A DNA stretch of 8,222 nt, from positions 1 to 8,222 of the forward strand of contig JAHLFQ010000133.1 in NCBI GenBank assembly GCA_018883705.1, in the 5' to 3' direction. The position numbers and the translations under genes were made by a program. Numbering within the stretch: the stretch's first letter is position 1; every line of letters begins with the position of its first letter. Below the pieces are notes generated by a model that saw only the letters and a program-made list of their open reading frames with translations, did no database searches and was not told the DNA's origin. Origin of the DNA: Candidatus Cellulosilyticum pullistercoris. Its GTDB lineage: Bacteria > Bacillota > Clostridia > Lachnospirales > Cellulosilyticaceae. Positions 1-7,595 of this stretch are shown piece by piece.

Positions 1-573
1 AATAAAGAAGATAATTTGTGGTAACTCTTCTTTTGGCTTCTCAATCAGTAGTTCTTCAAGTGCTGTAAATAACTCACGGATAAAAGTTTCACTTTCTTCA
101 GTTTCAATGTGTGCTAAGAGTAATTCACAAATTTCTGGTTTAACACCTAAATGAATTAATCTATTTTGAATATACGTAGCAAATTTGTTTTTCTTCATTG
201 TTGTTATGTTCTCATTTTGTATGCCTACTTCTCTTTCTACAACTGCTGAACTCTTTTTGATCTCACCTATTTCTTGATGAAGCTTTCCTAACTCATTCTT
301 TAAATCAATCAGTAACTCATATGAATCTTGAACCGCTTTATCCGACTCTCCTGATATTACTTCTGAAGTTAAGTTTTGAATTTGAGTTTCTAACTCATCC
401 TCTGCTTCCTTAATGGCAATCGTCACCACTGTTTTTGCTGACTTAAACCATTTAAAATGTCCAGATATTTGCTCTTTTTGTGTGCTAATGATAATCGCAC
501 GGTTGCCATACTCTCTTTCTATTTCTTTTAAAATAGCCTCTTCAGTTTTTCCTTTAAGTTTTAGGATTCTCAT
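1..573 (-). CDS. flhF: Flagellar biosynthesis GTPase FlhF (N-terminal part, truncated by window edge)
   Basis: FlhF is the third SRP-type GTPase beside Ffh and FtsY and controls where and how many flagella are built. The 191 residues visible are in one open frame from the ATG at 573, with GGTGAG 6 bases upstream inside the end of flhA. Residues 1-60 match the FlhF N-terminal domain (MRILKLKGKTEEAILKEIER, then YGNRAIIIST, then KTVVTIAIKEAEDE). Residues about 56-120 are charged and helical, probably the variable B-domain linker with coiled-coil character (LIDLKNELGKLHQEIGEIKK). Residues about 128-182 resemble the helical N region of SRP GTPases. The frame reaches the edge at QIIFFI, the first strand of the G domain, so the P-loop and all catalytic motifs lie outside the window. 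The name rests on this pattern and on its place directly after flhA. Confidence 0.93.
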   Translation of the reverse strand, partial: MRILKLKGKTEEAILKEIEREYGNRAIIISTQKEQISGHFKWFKSAKTVVTIAIKEAEDELETQIQNLTSEVISGESDKAVQDSYELLIDLKNELGKLHQEIGEIKKSSAVVEREVGIQNENITTMKKNKFATYIQNRLIHLGVKPEICELLLAHIETEESETFIRELFTALEELLIEKPKEELPQIIFFI

Positions 574-2609
574 GCAATACTCACCATCCCGATTGATTGA
601 ATTTGAACGTCTTGTTCGATTTCATTATAAGATACCACAATTAAATCAGGTATGTACTGTTCTGTTAGATGCTTAAAATAAATTCTTACAATTGGAGATG
701 TTAATATAATAGGTTGTAATCCAATTGAGGTTAGCTTATTAACTTCTTTTTTAAGTTGTGCCATTAAATTTTGAATTATTTTAGGCTCAAGTGCAACATA
801 GGCCCCTTGCTCTGTATGTTGTACACTTGCCATAATTTGCTGCTCTACATTAGGATCTAATGTAATCACTTGATTAGTAGATTGTATAAATAACTTCTTT
901 GAAATAGCACGTGATAATCCTTGTCTTACATATTCTGTAAGTACATCCGTATCTCTTACCGAAGCCCCATAGTCTGCTAAAATTTCACAGATTGTTACCA
1001 AGTCTCTAATAGAGATCCCTTCTTGAAGTAGATTGGATAATACCTTTTGTATATCTCCTACACTTAATAGCTTTGGTGTTAATTCTACAATAAGTGTTGG
1101 ATGGGTCTTATTGACATTATTAATAAGTGATTGTACATCTTGTCTACTTAATAATTCATGTAAGTGATGCTTAATAACTTCCGTTAAGTGCGTTGCAGTA
1201 ATAGATGGACAATCAACAACTGTATATCCTCTCATTTCACCTTTCTCTCTTTGTACTTCTGTAATCCACAATGCGGGTAATCCAAAAGCAGGTTCTTTTG
1301 TAGCAATACCATCTATTTCTTCCTCTACATAGCCTGGATTCATAGCCATATAATGATCAAACATAATTTCACCACTTGCTACTTCTATCCCTTTTATTTT
1401 GATACTATATCCATTAGGAGGTAATTGGATGTTATCTCTTAATCTAACAATAGGTACAATACTTCCTAACTCTAAAGCAATTTGCCTTCTAATCATAACA
1501 ACTCGGTCTAAAAGGTCCCCGCCTTGATTCACATCCGCAAGGGGGATGATTCCATACCCAAATTCTAATTCAATAGGATCTACTTGTAGTAAAGAAATCA
1601 CATTTTCCGGTTTTCTAACTTCTTCTGCCGCTTCATCTTCTATATCCATTTCAGATTCAACAGCTTCAATAGCTTGTTTTTTAGTAAGATTATTTGATAT
1701 CACAAACCATAGAATAGCTACTGGTAAAGTTCCTATTAAACTCATAGGTGTAAATACACCTAATGCAGTAACTGTAATTCCTACAATCAGCATAACAAGT
1801 GGTGATGAAAAGAGTTGTTTAATGAGTGCTACACTTACACTCTCCTCAGAACTTGTTTTGGTTATGAGTACACCTGTTGCTGTAGAAATAAGTAAGGAGG
1901 GTATGGCACTAACAAGGCCATCTCCAATGGTTAAAATCGTATACTTTTCAAGGGCATCCGTTAACTCTAAACCACCGAATACAACACCCATTACAAGACC
2001 ACCAATCAGATTGACACAAGTAATAAAAATACCTACCATTGCATCATTTTTGACGAATTTAGAAGCTCCATCCATTGAACCAAAGAAAGCTGCCTCATCT
2101 TGAATCTTCTTCCTTCTTTTTTTAGCTTCGGCTTCATCTATAAATCCCGTATTTAAATCTGCATCAATGGCCATTTGTTTACCAGGCATCGCATCTAATG
2201 TAAATCTAGCTGTTACTTCAGCAACACGGTCAGAACCTTTAGTAATAACCTGCATATTCACTATAGTAATAATAACAAACATAATGGTACCAACAACAAT
2301 ATCTCCACCTGCTACGAACTGACCAAAGGCCTGTACCACTTCGCCAGCATAACCCTTCGCTAAAATCATCCTGGTACTCGATAGGTTAAGTCCCATTCTA
2401 AATAGTGTGGTAATAAGGAGCAAGGTAGGAAATAAGGATAAATCTAGTGGTTCTTTTGAAAATAAGGCACTCATTAATATAATCGTTGCGATCGATATAT
2501 TTACAATGAGCAGTACACTAAGTACCGCATCAGGTAATGGTACGATAATTAAAAAGATTAGGCCAACTACAATGAGTCCTAATAAAATGTCTCCCGCTTT
2601 AAATTTCAC
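570..2609 (-). CDS. flhA: Flagellar type III export protein FlhA
   Basis: FlhA forms the nonameric ring of the export gate. It couples proton flow to export and docks chaperone-substrate complexes. The protein has 679 residues, the usual size. Residues about 1-310 hold the hydrophobic helices. The cytoplasmic FHIPEP loop follows the pattern SDRVAEVTARFTLDAMPGKQ (126-145) then MAIDADLNTGFIDEAEAKKR (146-165), including the conserved acidic residues needed for energy coupling in this family. Residues from about 335 on form the cytosolic FlhA-C domain (DPIELEFGYGIIPLAD, IVPIVRLRDNIQLPPNGY, DCPSITATHLTEVIKHH, RDLVTICEILADY). The start is GTG, the only non-ATG start among the complete genes here. 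The stop overlaps the flhF ATG as ATGA (573-570). Confidence 0.98.
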   Translation of the reverse strand: MKFKAGDILLGLIVVGLIFLIIVPLPDAVLSVLLIVNISIATIILMSALFSKEPLDLSLFPTLLLITTLFRMGLNLSSTRMILAKGYAGEVVQAFGQFVAGGDIVVGTIMFVIITIVNMQVITKGSDRVAEVTARFTLDAMPGKQMAIDADLNTGFIDEAEAKKRRKKIQDEAAFFGSMDGASKFVKNDAMVGIFITCVNLIGGLVMGVVFGGLELTDALEKYTILTIGDGLVSAIPSLLISTATGVLITKTSSEESVSVALIKQLFSSPLVMLIVGITVTALGVFTPMSLIGTLPVAILWFVISNNLTKKQAIEAVESEMDIEDEAAEEVRKPENVISLLQVDPIELEFGYGIIPLADVNQGGDLLDRVVMIRRQIALELGSIVPIVRLRDNIQLPPNGYSIKIKGIEVASGEIMFDHYMAMNPGYVEEEIDGIATKEPAFGLPALWITEVQREKGEMRGYTVVDCPSITATHLTEVIKHHLHELLSRQDVQSLINNVNKTHPTLIVELTPKLLSVGDIQKVLSNLLQEGISIRDLVTICEILADYGASVRDTDVLTEYVRQGLSRAISKKLFIQSTNQVITLDPNVEQQIMASVQHTEQGAYVALEPKIIQNLMAQLKKEVNKLTSIGLQPIILTSPIVRIYFKHLTEQYIPDLIVVSYNEIEQDVQIQSIGMVSIA

Positions 2610-2611
2610 AT

Positions 2612-3730
2612 TTAGTTCCCCCTATTCATCTTTTTCTTTTGTAAGTTATATACAAAGGCTAGAACTTCTGCAACGGCTCCATAAAGCTCTGGTGGAATCT
2701 CCTTATCTAAATCAACTGTATAATAAAGTGATCTTGCAAGTGGTTTATTTTCAACAATCTCAATATGATGCTCTCTTCCTTTTTCTTTAATCTTTTGAGC
2801 CACATAATCTACACCCTTTGCCACTACAATAGGTGCACTTCCACTTGCTTCATTATATTTTAGTGCAACAGCAAAATGAGTCGGATTAGTGATGATAACA
2901 TCTGCTTCTGGAATGGCCTGCATCATACGCTTCATAGAGGCTTGTCTCATTTTTTGTTTTATTTTAGACTTAATTTGTGGATCTCCTTCTGCATTTCGGA
3001 ATTCCTCTTTAACTTCCTGTTTCGTCATCTTAAGATTCTCTTCATGTTTATAGTATTGATAAACATAATCAATGACTGCTAGAACTAAAAAAGCACCTCC
3101 TACAAAAAAGCCAAGATCTACAACCGTTTCAGCAATCATTTTTAAAATAACTGCTGTGTTCATTTGATATAATCCAATGAACTGTGGAACTTTTCCTTTT
3201 ATAATATTTAATGCGATACTTCCTAATACAATCACCTTAATAACTGATAGAATTAAACTAATAAGTGTATCTTTTGAAAAAATCCTCTTTATACCATTTA
3301 AAGGATTCATCTTACTCATCTTAAATTTCATAGGCTCAAAACTCACCTTAAATCGCACCTGTACATAACAAATAAGAAAAGCAAATAGAAATAAACAGCC
3401 CCATAAAGGTAAACAAATTAAAATAAATTGAATAATAGAGCTACTAATCATACCTAATATGGCTTTATCATTTTGATTACTTAAAATGCTACTTATTTGG
3501 CCAAAGCTAGAGGTGAAATTTTCCATAATTCCTTTAAGCATATAGCCACCAAGCGCTGAACTCACTCCACAAAATCCTATAATAAGAATGGCTGTATTTA
3601 ACTCTTTACTTTGAGGCACTTGCCCTTTTTTTCTAGCATCATCACGTTTTTTATCTGTTGCTTTCTCTGTTCTTCCTTCACTTTCGGCAGAGAAAAATTG
3701 TAGGTTTAATGGATAGCTTTTTCGATTCAT
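2612..3730 (-). CDS. flhB: Flagellar export switch protein FlhB
   Basis: FlhB is the export-gate protein that switches secretion from rod/hook to filament substrates. It has 372 residues, a normal length. The N-terminus has the conserved RTEKATDKKRDDARKKGQVP segment (20-39). Hydrophobic helices follow at about 46-65, 95-123, 155-176 and 203-226. The positively charged linker around 230-270 leads to the soluble C-terminal domain. The autocleavage site NPTH is at residues 282-285 (ITNPTHFAVALKY), with cleavage expected between Asn282 and Pro283. The remainder (VVAKGVDYVAQKIKEKG, ENKPLARSLY) is the conserved FlhB-C fold. The motif is intact, so normal self-processing is inferred. The last codons of the gene contain the flhA ribosome binding site, and the stop is 2 bases before the flhA start. 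Confidence 0.98.
   Translation of the reverse strand: MNRKSYPLNLQFFSAESEGRTEKATDKKRDDARKKGQVPQSKELNTAILIIGFCGVSSALGGYMLKGIMENFTSSFGQISSILSNQNDKAILGMISSSIIQFILICLPLWGCLFLFAFLICYVQVRFKVSFEPMKFKMSKMNPLNGIKRIFSKDTLISLILSVIKVIVLGSIALNIIKGKVPQFIGLYQMNTAVILKMIAETVVDLGFFVGGAFLVLAVIDYVYQYYKHEENLKMTKQEVKEEFRNAEGDPQIKSKIKQKMRQASMKRMMQAIPEADVIITNPTHFAVALKYNEASGSAPIVVAKGVDYVAQKIKEKGREHHIEIVENKPLARSLYYTVDLDKEIPPELYGAVAEVLAFVYNLQKKKMNRGN
2618..2623 (-). promoter_or_regulatory. Ribosome binding site that fixes the GTG start of flhA
   Basis: AGGGGG, inside the last codons of flhB, ends 8 bases before GTG at 2609. An ATG two bases upstream (2611-2609) is in another frame and is followed at once by TGA, so GTG is the only sensible start near this site. 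Confidence 0.75.
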
Positions 3731-4512
3731 AGCACTCTCATTTCCTGTATCATATTCATTAATGTACTTATCATATGCTCTATAATGATCGTATTATATT
3801 TAGAAATAACTTGGATGGTTACTACCATTAAAATAAACATAATGAGCATTTTAAGTGGAATTCCAATAACAAACATATTCATTTGTGGTACTGTTCTTGC
3901 TAAAATCCCCATCGCAAAATCTATCACTAAGATAATAGATACAATAGGCATGGCTAGCTTTAAGCCCAATTCAAAATAGATGCCAATAGCATTTATCATG
4001 TTCATCACGATATTAGAGCTAAATACTTCCTGATTAATGGGAATCAGTTCAAAAGACTGAACTAAGGTATGTATAAACCAATGATAACCTCCTGATAAGA
4101 CAAAAAAAGCCCCTAAGCCTAAATTATAGAATCTACCGATAAGTGTGGATTGCGTTCCTGCTGTCGGATCCATCACCATACTCATCCCAAGTCCACCTTG
4201 CATGCTTAAAAGCGAACCTACAAAGGGATAAATCTGAAAAAAGATTTTTACAACAAAGCCCATGACTAATCCTACTACTGTTTCTTTCACAATAAGGATG
4301 GTATAACTTAATAGATTGGGATCATAGTAACTTGTACTCACATCTATTTTAAAAAAGACGCAAAGAGAGATTCCTAGACTAAATCCTACAAGAGCAATAC
4401 GTGGTATTTTTGTTTCTTCGATGATAGGCAAAAAAGCAATGGCACCTAAAATCCTAACAAAAATAATAAGTAATACATCCACATAGCGGTATAAGTAAAC
4501 TAAATCTTCCAT
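3727..4512 (-). CDS. fliR: Flagellar type III export gate protein FliR
   Basis: FliR joins FliP and FliQ in the helical export-gate core and contacts FlhB. The length of 261 residues is typical. It is strongly hydrophobic throughout, with family landmarks in order: the N-terminal helix region with RILGAIAFLPI (20-30), KETVVGLVMGFV (76-87), a Met- and Gly-rich stretch with MDPTAGTQSTLIGRFYNLG (114-132), GGYHWFI (141-147), and ILARTVPQMNMFVIGIPLK (203-221). In some clostridia FliR is fused to FlhB. Here the two are separate but overlap by four bases (ATGA, 3730-3727), so FlhB translation is probably coupled to FliR. Confidence 0.97.
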   Translation of the reverse strand: MEDLVYLYRYVDVLLIIFVRILGAIAFLPIIEETKIPRIALVGFSLGISLCVFFKIDVSTSYYDPNLLSYTILIVKETVVGLVMGFVVKIFFQIYPFVGSLLSMQGGLGMSMVMDPTAGTQSTLIGRFYNLGLGAFFVLSGGYHWFIHTLVQSFELIPINQEVFSSNIVMNMINAIGIYFELGLKLAMPIVSIILVIDFAMGILARTVPQMNMFVIGIPLKMLIMFILMVVTIQVISKYNTIIIEHMISTLMNMIQEMRVL

Positions 4513-4516
4513 GGCA

Positions 4517-4524
4517 TCCTTCCT
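4517..4524 (-). promoter_or_regulatory. Ribosome binding site of fliR
   Basis: AGGAAGGA starts on the last base of the fliQ stop codon and ends 4 bases before the fliR ATG; its upstream AGGA core has the more usual 9-base spacing. It supports the start at 4512. Confidence 0.7.
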
Positions 4525-4787
4525 TACAAAAGTGAATTAAAGCTTCTAAATAATGCTATTGTATAACTAGTAAGCTGATGCATAATCCATGAACCAAATA
4601 TTATAATAGCCATGAATACTGCAATAATCTTTGGAATAAAAGCTAAGGTTTGTTCTTGTATAGATGTAGCTGTCTGAAAAATACTGACAATCAATCCAAC
4701 AATCAATCCTGTTAACAAAATAGGAAGAGATACTTTAATAATCATCATTAATGCTTCTCTCATGATATCTAAAACCAGCTGTTCCAT
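4524..4787 (-). CDS. fliQ: Flagellar type III export gate protein FliQ
   Basis: FliQ is a small hairpin membrane protein that surrounds the FliP/FliR channel in the export gate. At 87 residues it has the usual length. It has two hydrophobic helices, at about 14-37 and 51-72. Between them lies the conserved family stretch SIFQTATSIQEQTLAFIPK (35-53), including the Gln/Glu residues and the PK turn. An 11-base gap separates it from fliP, and another 11-base gap separates it from fliR. Each gap carries the ribosome binding site of the next gene. Confidence 0.97.
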   Translation of the reverse strand: MEQLVLDIMREALMMIIKVSLPILLTGLIVGLIVSIFQTATSIQEQTLAFIPKIIAVFMAIIIFGSWIMHQLTSYTIALFRSFNSLL

Positions 4788-4792
4788 TTGGT

Positions 4793-4800
4793 ACCCTCCT
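4793..4800 (-). promoter_or_regulatory. Ribosome binding site of fliQ
   Basis: AGGAGGGT, 5 bases before the fliQ ATG, is among the best matches to the 16S anti-SD in the window. Its first bases overlap the fliP stop codon. Confidence 0.8.
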
Positions 4801-5596
4801 AATTAAATGTTTGTAAAAGTTGTCCAATTATTAAATTCCATCCATCACATAATACAAAAAGTAATATTTTAAAAGGTAGTGAAATCATAGCAGGTGGTAA
4901 CATCATCATCCCCATGGACATAAGCGTTGCCGAAACAATCATATCAATTACAATAAATGGTATGTATATCATAAATCCAATAATAAATCCCGCTCTAAGC
5001 TCACTAATAATAAACGCCGGAATAATGACATGAAGTGGCATTTCATTTAAAATCTGTGATTCGTCCAAAATAGTTTCTTGCCCTGCTATGTCCATAAATA
5101 ATTTAATATCTTCATCTCTTGTTTGTCTAAGCATAAAATCTTTTATTGGTAAAAGCCCCTTTTCAAATGCTTCTTCTTGAGATAATATACCTTGTTCATA
5201 GGGTTCTAAAGCATTTGTTTTAATTTGTGTCATAACAGGGCTCATCACAAAAAATGTTAGAAATAATGCAATGCCTATTAAAATTTGATTAGGTGGCATG
5301 GTTTGTGTCCCAATAGCAGATCTTATAAAATGTAATGAAATGATAATTCGAAGAAATGAGGTCATCATAATCAAAATAGAGGGTGCTAGGGCAATAATTG
5401 TAATGATGAATATCATTTGTAATGTTCCTGATACATCTGATGGTGTTGCTTCATCTTGCAAATTAATCGTCATACCTGGTAATTCTACTGAATGAACTGT
5501 AGATGCTTTCACTTCTTCTCCCCCTATTAAACATCCTATGCAAATGATGCTTAGTATGAGTATATTTCTAAGAATAGATTTATTCTTTATTTTCAT
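4799..5596 (-). CDS. fliP: Flagellar type III export gate protein FliP
   Basis: FliP forms the core of the export-gate channel together with FliQ and FliR. The protein has 265 residues, near the family's usual 220-260. The N-terminus (MKIKNKSILRNILILSIICI) looks like a cleavable signal peptide, probably ending near VKA at 30-32, as FliP is one of the few flagellar proteins with one. Residues 68-92 (IALAPSILIMMTSFLRIIIS, then LHFIR) and 98-123 (QTMPPNQILIGIALFLTFF, then VMSPV) are family hallmarks, including the Met-rich region near the channel gate. The end (GMMMLPPAMISLPFKILLF, then DGW) is the standard FliP C-terminus. A variable periplasmic loop fills about 125-190. Translation starts inside fliO, with GCAGGT 8 bases before the ATG. 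It ends TAG, overlapped by the fliQ ribosome binding site. Confidence 0.97.
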   Translation of the reverse strand: MKIKNKSILRNILILSIICIGCLIGGEEVKASTVHSVELPGMTINLQDEATPSDVSGTLQMIFIITIIALAPSILIMMTSFLRIIISLHFIRSAIGTQTMPPNQILIGIALFLTFFVMSPVMTQIKTNALEPYEQGILSQEEAFEKGLLPIKDFMLRQTRDEDIKLFMDIAGQETILDESQILNEMPLHVIIPAFIISELRAGFIIGFMIYIPFIVIDMIVSATLMSMGMMMLPPAMISLPFKILLFVLCDGWNLIIGQLLQTFN

Positions 5597-6017
5597 CTTC
5601 TGATACCTGCTTTCCTTTCACAAAGTGAATAAAGTGTTCCTGAAAGGACTTATTTTTAACTTCTTCCAACTTTAACTGACTTTCATCAATTGCTTTTAAA
5701 TAAGTAATCTCTCCTTTTTGAGAGCATCCTATTAAATGATATTCTAATCCTATCTTTACAATATAGAGATATTGTCCCTGCATTAATGGAAGTAGCTCTA
5801 TAATCTGCATGTTCTTATTCAAACTCATGTGTTTATTCATATTTCCAATCTTTTTTGTTACCCAATAAGTAAGTCCTAAAACACCTATGAATATTACGGA
5901 TACACATAATAATTCCAGTAATTCATTTAACATATTATCACCATTCATTTTATATTGACTTGTATATAGGATTAGTGGTATCACACAAAGTGCTACCACT
6001 AATCCATTTAAAAACAT
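5580..6017 (-). CDS. fliO: Flagellar biosynthesis protein FliO (FliZ-type), start uncertain
   Basis: FliO is a small membrane protein that helps assemble the FliP core of the flagellar export gate. The frame gives 145 residues from the first ATG. Hydrophobic segments lie at about residues 4-20 and 33-53. The cytoplasmic part that follows (QIIELLPLMQGQYLYIVKIG, then EYHLIGCSQKGEITYL) fits the FliO family pattern of a single membrane helix followed by a small soluble domain. The start is ambiguous. The ATG at 6017 directly follows the cheY stop codon and has only a badly spaced GGGA. An ATG at 5933 (residue 29, MLNELLELLCVSVIFIG) is preceded by GGTGA 4 bases upstream and would give a 117-residue protein with one helix, as in many clostridial FliO proteins. 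The 3' end overlaps fliP by 17 bases. The gene name rests on family pattern and position between cheY and fliP; the sequence itself is poorly conserved. Confidence 0.87.
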   Translation of the reverse strand: MFLNGLVVALCVIPLILYTSQYKMNGDNMLNELLELLCVSVIFIGVLGLTYWVTKKIGNMNKHMSLNKNMQIIELLPLMQGQYLYIVKIGLEYHLIGCSQKGEITYLKAIDESQLKLEEVKNKSFQEHFIHFVKGKQVSEDENKE

Positions 6018-6380
6018 CTATCCCACTACTTTTCTAACAGCTTCTAATATACGATCTGCTTGAAAAGGCTTAACAATAAAATCTTTTGCACCAGCTTGAA
6101 TCGATTCAATAACCATAGCTTGTTGTCCCATTGCAGAACACATTACAATTTTAGCAGCAGAATCTATTGCTCTAATATTTTTAACTGCATCAATCCCATT
6201 CATTTCTGGCATTGTGATGTCCATTAATACTAAATCTGGCATAAGTTCTTTATACTTTTCAACAGCCTTTAAACCATTTTCAGCTTCTCCTGCAATTTCA
6301 TAACCATTTTTACTTAAAATATCTTTAATCATCATACGCATAAATGCTGCATCGTCTACCACTAATATTCTCTTCGCCAT
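6018..6380 (-). CDS. cheY: Chemotaxis response regulator CheY
   Basis: CheY is a single-domain receiver (120 residues). It is phosphorylated by CheA and then binds FliM/FliY at the motor to change rotation. All receiver landmarks are present: acidic pair D9 and D10, phospho-acceptor D54 in LVLMDITMPEMNG, S82 at the conserved Thr/Ser switch position, and K104 in FIVKPF. Position 101, before the Lys, is Phe where E. coli CheY has Tyr106; Bacillus-type CheY also has Phe there. Stretches such as VVDDAAFMRMMIKDIL and MCSAMGQQ are close to B. subtilis CheY, from memory. No output domain is attached. Placement between fliY and fliO is the typical Firmicute arrangement and puts the signal next to its target and its phosphatase. 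It ends in TAG directly abutting, and in frame with, the first possible fliO start. Confidence 0.97.
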   Translation of the reverse strand: MAKRILVVDDAAFMRMMIKDILSKNGYEIAGEAENGLKAVEKYKELMPDLVLMDITMPEMNGIDAVKNIRAIDSAAKIVMCSAMGQQAMVIESIQAGAKDFIVKPFQADRILEAVRKVVG

Positions 6381-6391
6381 ATTATTTCTAT

Positions 6392-6398
6392 CTCTCCT
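6392..6398 (-). promoter_or_regulatory. Ribosome binding site of cheY
   Basis: AGGAGAG lies in the 24-base gap between fliY and cheY, ending 11 bases before the ATG at 6380. The spacing is slightly long, but it is the only good match. This is the largest intergenic gap in the window, and it is too short to hold a convincing promoter as well. Confidence 0.7.
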
Positions 6399-6404
6399 AT
6401 ATTC

Positions 6405-7595
6405 TTATATTCTATTTTCCATATTAATAATATCAGTAATTCGTATACCAAAGTTTTCATCAATCACAACTACTTCTCCTGTAGCTACAAATTTCCCATT
6501 TACAAGTACGTCAACTGGTTCTCCAACTAAACGATTAAGTTCTATAATACTACCTGGTCCAAATTCTAAAATTTCTTTAATTTTTCGTGAAGTACGACCA
6601 AGTTCTACCGACACTTCTAATGAAACGTCCATTAAAATATCCATATTTTCTTTCGGATAAACTTTGGTATGACTATCAAATGATTGAAACTGAGGTAATT
6701 TAATATCTACATCTGGTCTAATACTACTTTCTTGTTTCACGCTATTGGATTTATGATACTCTGCTGATACCTTAGAAAACATTTGATCAGATGCTGATGT
6801 TGGAGCATAAATTGGTGCTGCTTGAGGGCTTGGATTTTGGTAGGCTTGCTGCATTGGCTGTGCCTCTGGAATTGACGCTTTATCTGATTCTACCTCTTCT
6901 TGTGTTAACAAGCCTGCAATTAATTCTTTGGCAAATTGCAGTGGTAAAATTTGCATTAATTCACTATCAATAATATTTTCTTCTATTTGTAGTCTAAAAG
7001 AAATTTTAACTAAATCACCTCTAGGCCCAAATATATTCTCTAGGTTACTCTCCATCTTAAGTGCTTGTGGTGGGCTAATATCAATCTTCTTATTAAAGAT
7101 TTGTGCCATTGATGTAGAGGATGAACCTATCATTTGATTCATTGCCTCAGCAATTGCACTTAAATGAAGATCTGTAATAGGCCCTTCAAGATACATCCCT
7201 GTTCCACCCATCATTAAATCTGCAATGATTTTTACATCATGATCTTTTAAAATCATTAAATTAGAGCCTATAAAGCCTTCAGTATAATCAACTGCAACCG
7301 CAGTTAAATCATCTGTCAGTGTTTCAACAAATTCATCCCACGTAAGTGCTTCAACCTTCGGTGTTGTAATAAGTACTTTATGATTCAGAAGCGTAAATAA
7401 GGTTGTTGCTGCTGTTCCCATACTAATATTACCAATCTCACCTAGCGCATCAATTTCATCTGGATTTAAGGTAACTGTACCACCTATTTTCTCATTTCTA
7501 TCTTGATCTAATCCACTACCACTAGAGCCATCATCTGTTGATATACTCCCTAATAATGCATTAATTTCTTCTTGAGAAAGCATTTCGGCTACCAT
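6405..7595 (-). CDS. fliY: Flagellar motor switch phosphatase FliY (CheC-type domains plus FliN-like C-terminus)
   Basis: FliY (396 residues) is the Gram-positive C-ring protein that replaces FliN and dephosphorylates CheY-phosphate at the switch. Residues 5-16 (MLSQEEINALLG) resemble the CheY-binding N-terminal peptide of FliM and FliY. A CheC-like domain follows, with two phosphatase signatures of the form D/S-x3-E-x2-N-x22-P. The first is D49, E53, N56, P79 and the second is S146, E150, N153, P176; both look intact. Residues about 235-318 are a low-complexity linker rich in Pro, Gln and Ser. Residues about 320-396 form a SpoA/FliN domain (LEVSVELGRTSRKIKEIL, then VDVLVNGKFVATGEVVVID). The start overlaps the fliM stop by one base and has a strong ribosome binding site. 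No separate fliN is seen here, consistent with FliY supplying the FliN domain. Catalysis is inferred from motifs. Confidence 0.96.
   Translation of the reverse strand: MVAEMLSQEEINALLGSISTDDGSSGSGLDQDRNEKIGGTVTLNPDEIDALGEIGNISMGTAATTLFTLLNHKVLITTPKVEALTWDEFVETLTDDLTAVAVDYTEGFIGSNLMILKDHDVKIIADLMMGGTGMYLEGPITDLHLSAIAEAMNQMIGSSSTSMAQIFNKKIDISPPQALKMESNLENIFGPRGDLVKISFRLQIEENIIDSELMQILPLQFAKELIAGLLTQEEVESDKASIPEAQPMQQAYQNPSPQAAPIYAPTSASDQMFSKVSAEYHKSNSVKQESSIRPDVDIKLPQFQSFDSHTKVYPKENMDILMDVSLEVSVELGRTSRKIKEILEFGPGSIIELNRLVGEPVDVLVNGKFVATGEVVVIDENFGIRITDIINMENRI

Noticed and set aside
413..676. Plus-strand open frame of 87 codons over the flhA/flhF junction
   Set aside because: It is antisense to the end of flhA and the start of flhF, both of which are clearly coding on the minus strand.
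1546..2103. Plus-strand open frame of 185 codons
   Set aside because: It lies entirely antisense to conserved flhA codons, has Ser/Thr/Ile-rich composition typical of a mirror frame, and resembles no family I recognise.
2407..2790. Plus-strand open frame of 127 codons across the flhB/flhA junction
   Set aside because: It is antisense to both conserved genes, with no recognisable domain; best explained as a shadow frame.
3783..3800. AT-rich TATAAT-like stretch inside fliR as a possible internal promoter for flhB
   Set aside because: No matching TTGACA element at suitable spacing; such hexamers are expected by chance at this base composition.
4799..5596. FliP as a possible lipoprotein, because of Cys residues in its signal peptide
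   Set aside because: The residues before the cysteines do not fit a lipobox, and FliP family proteins carry an ordinary signal peptide.
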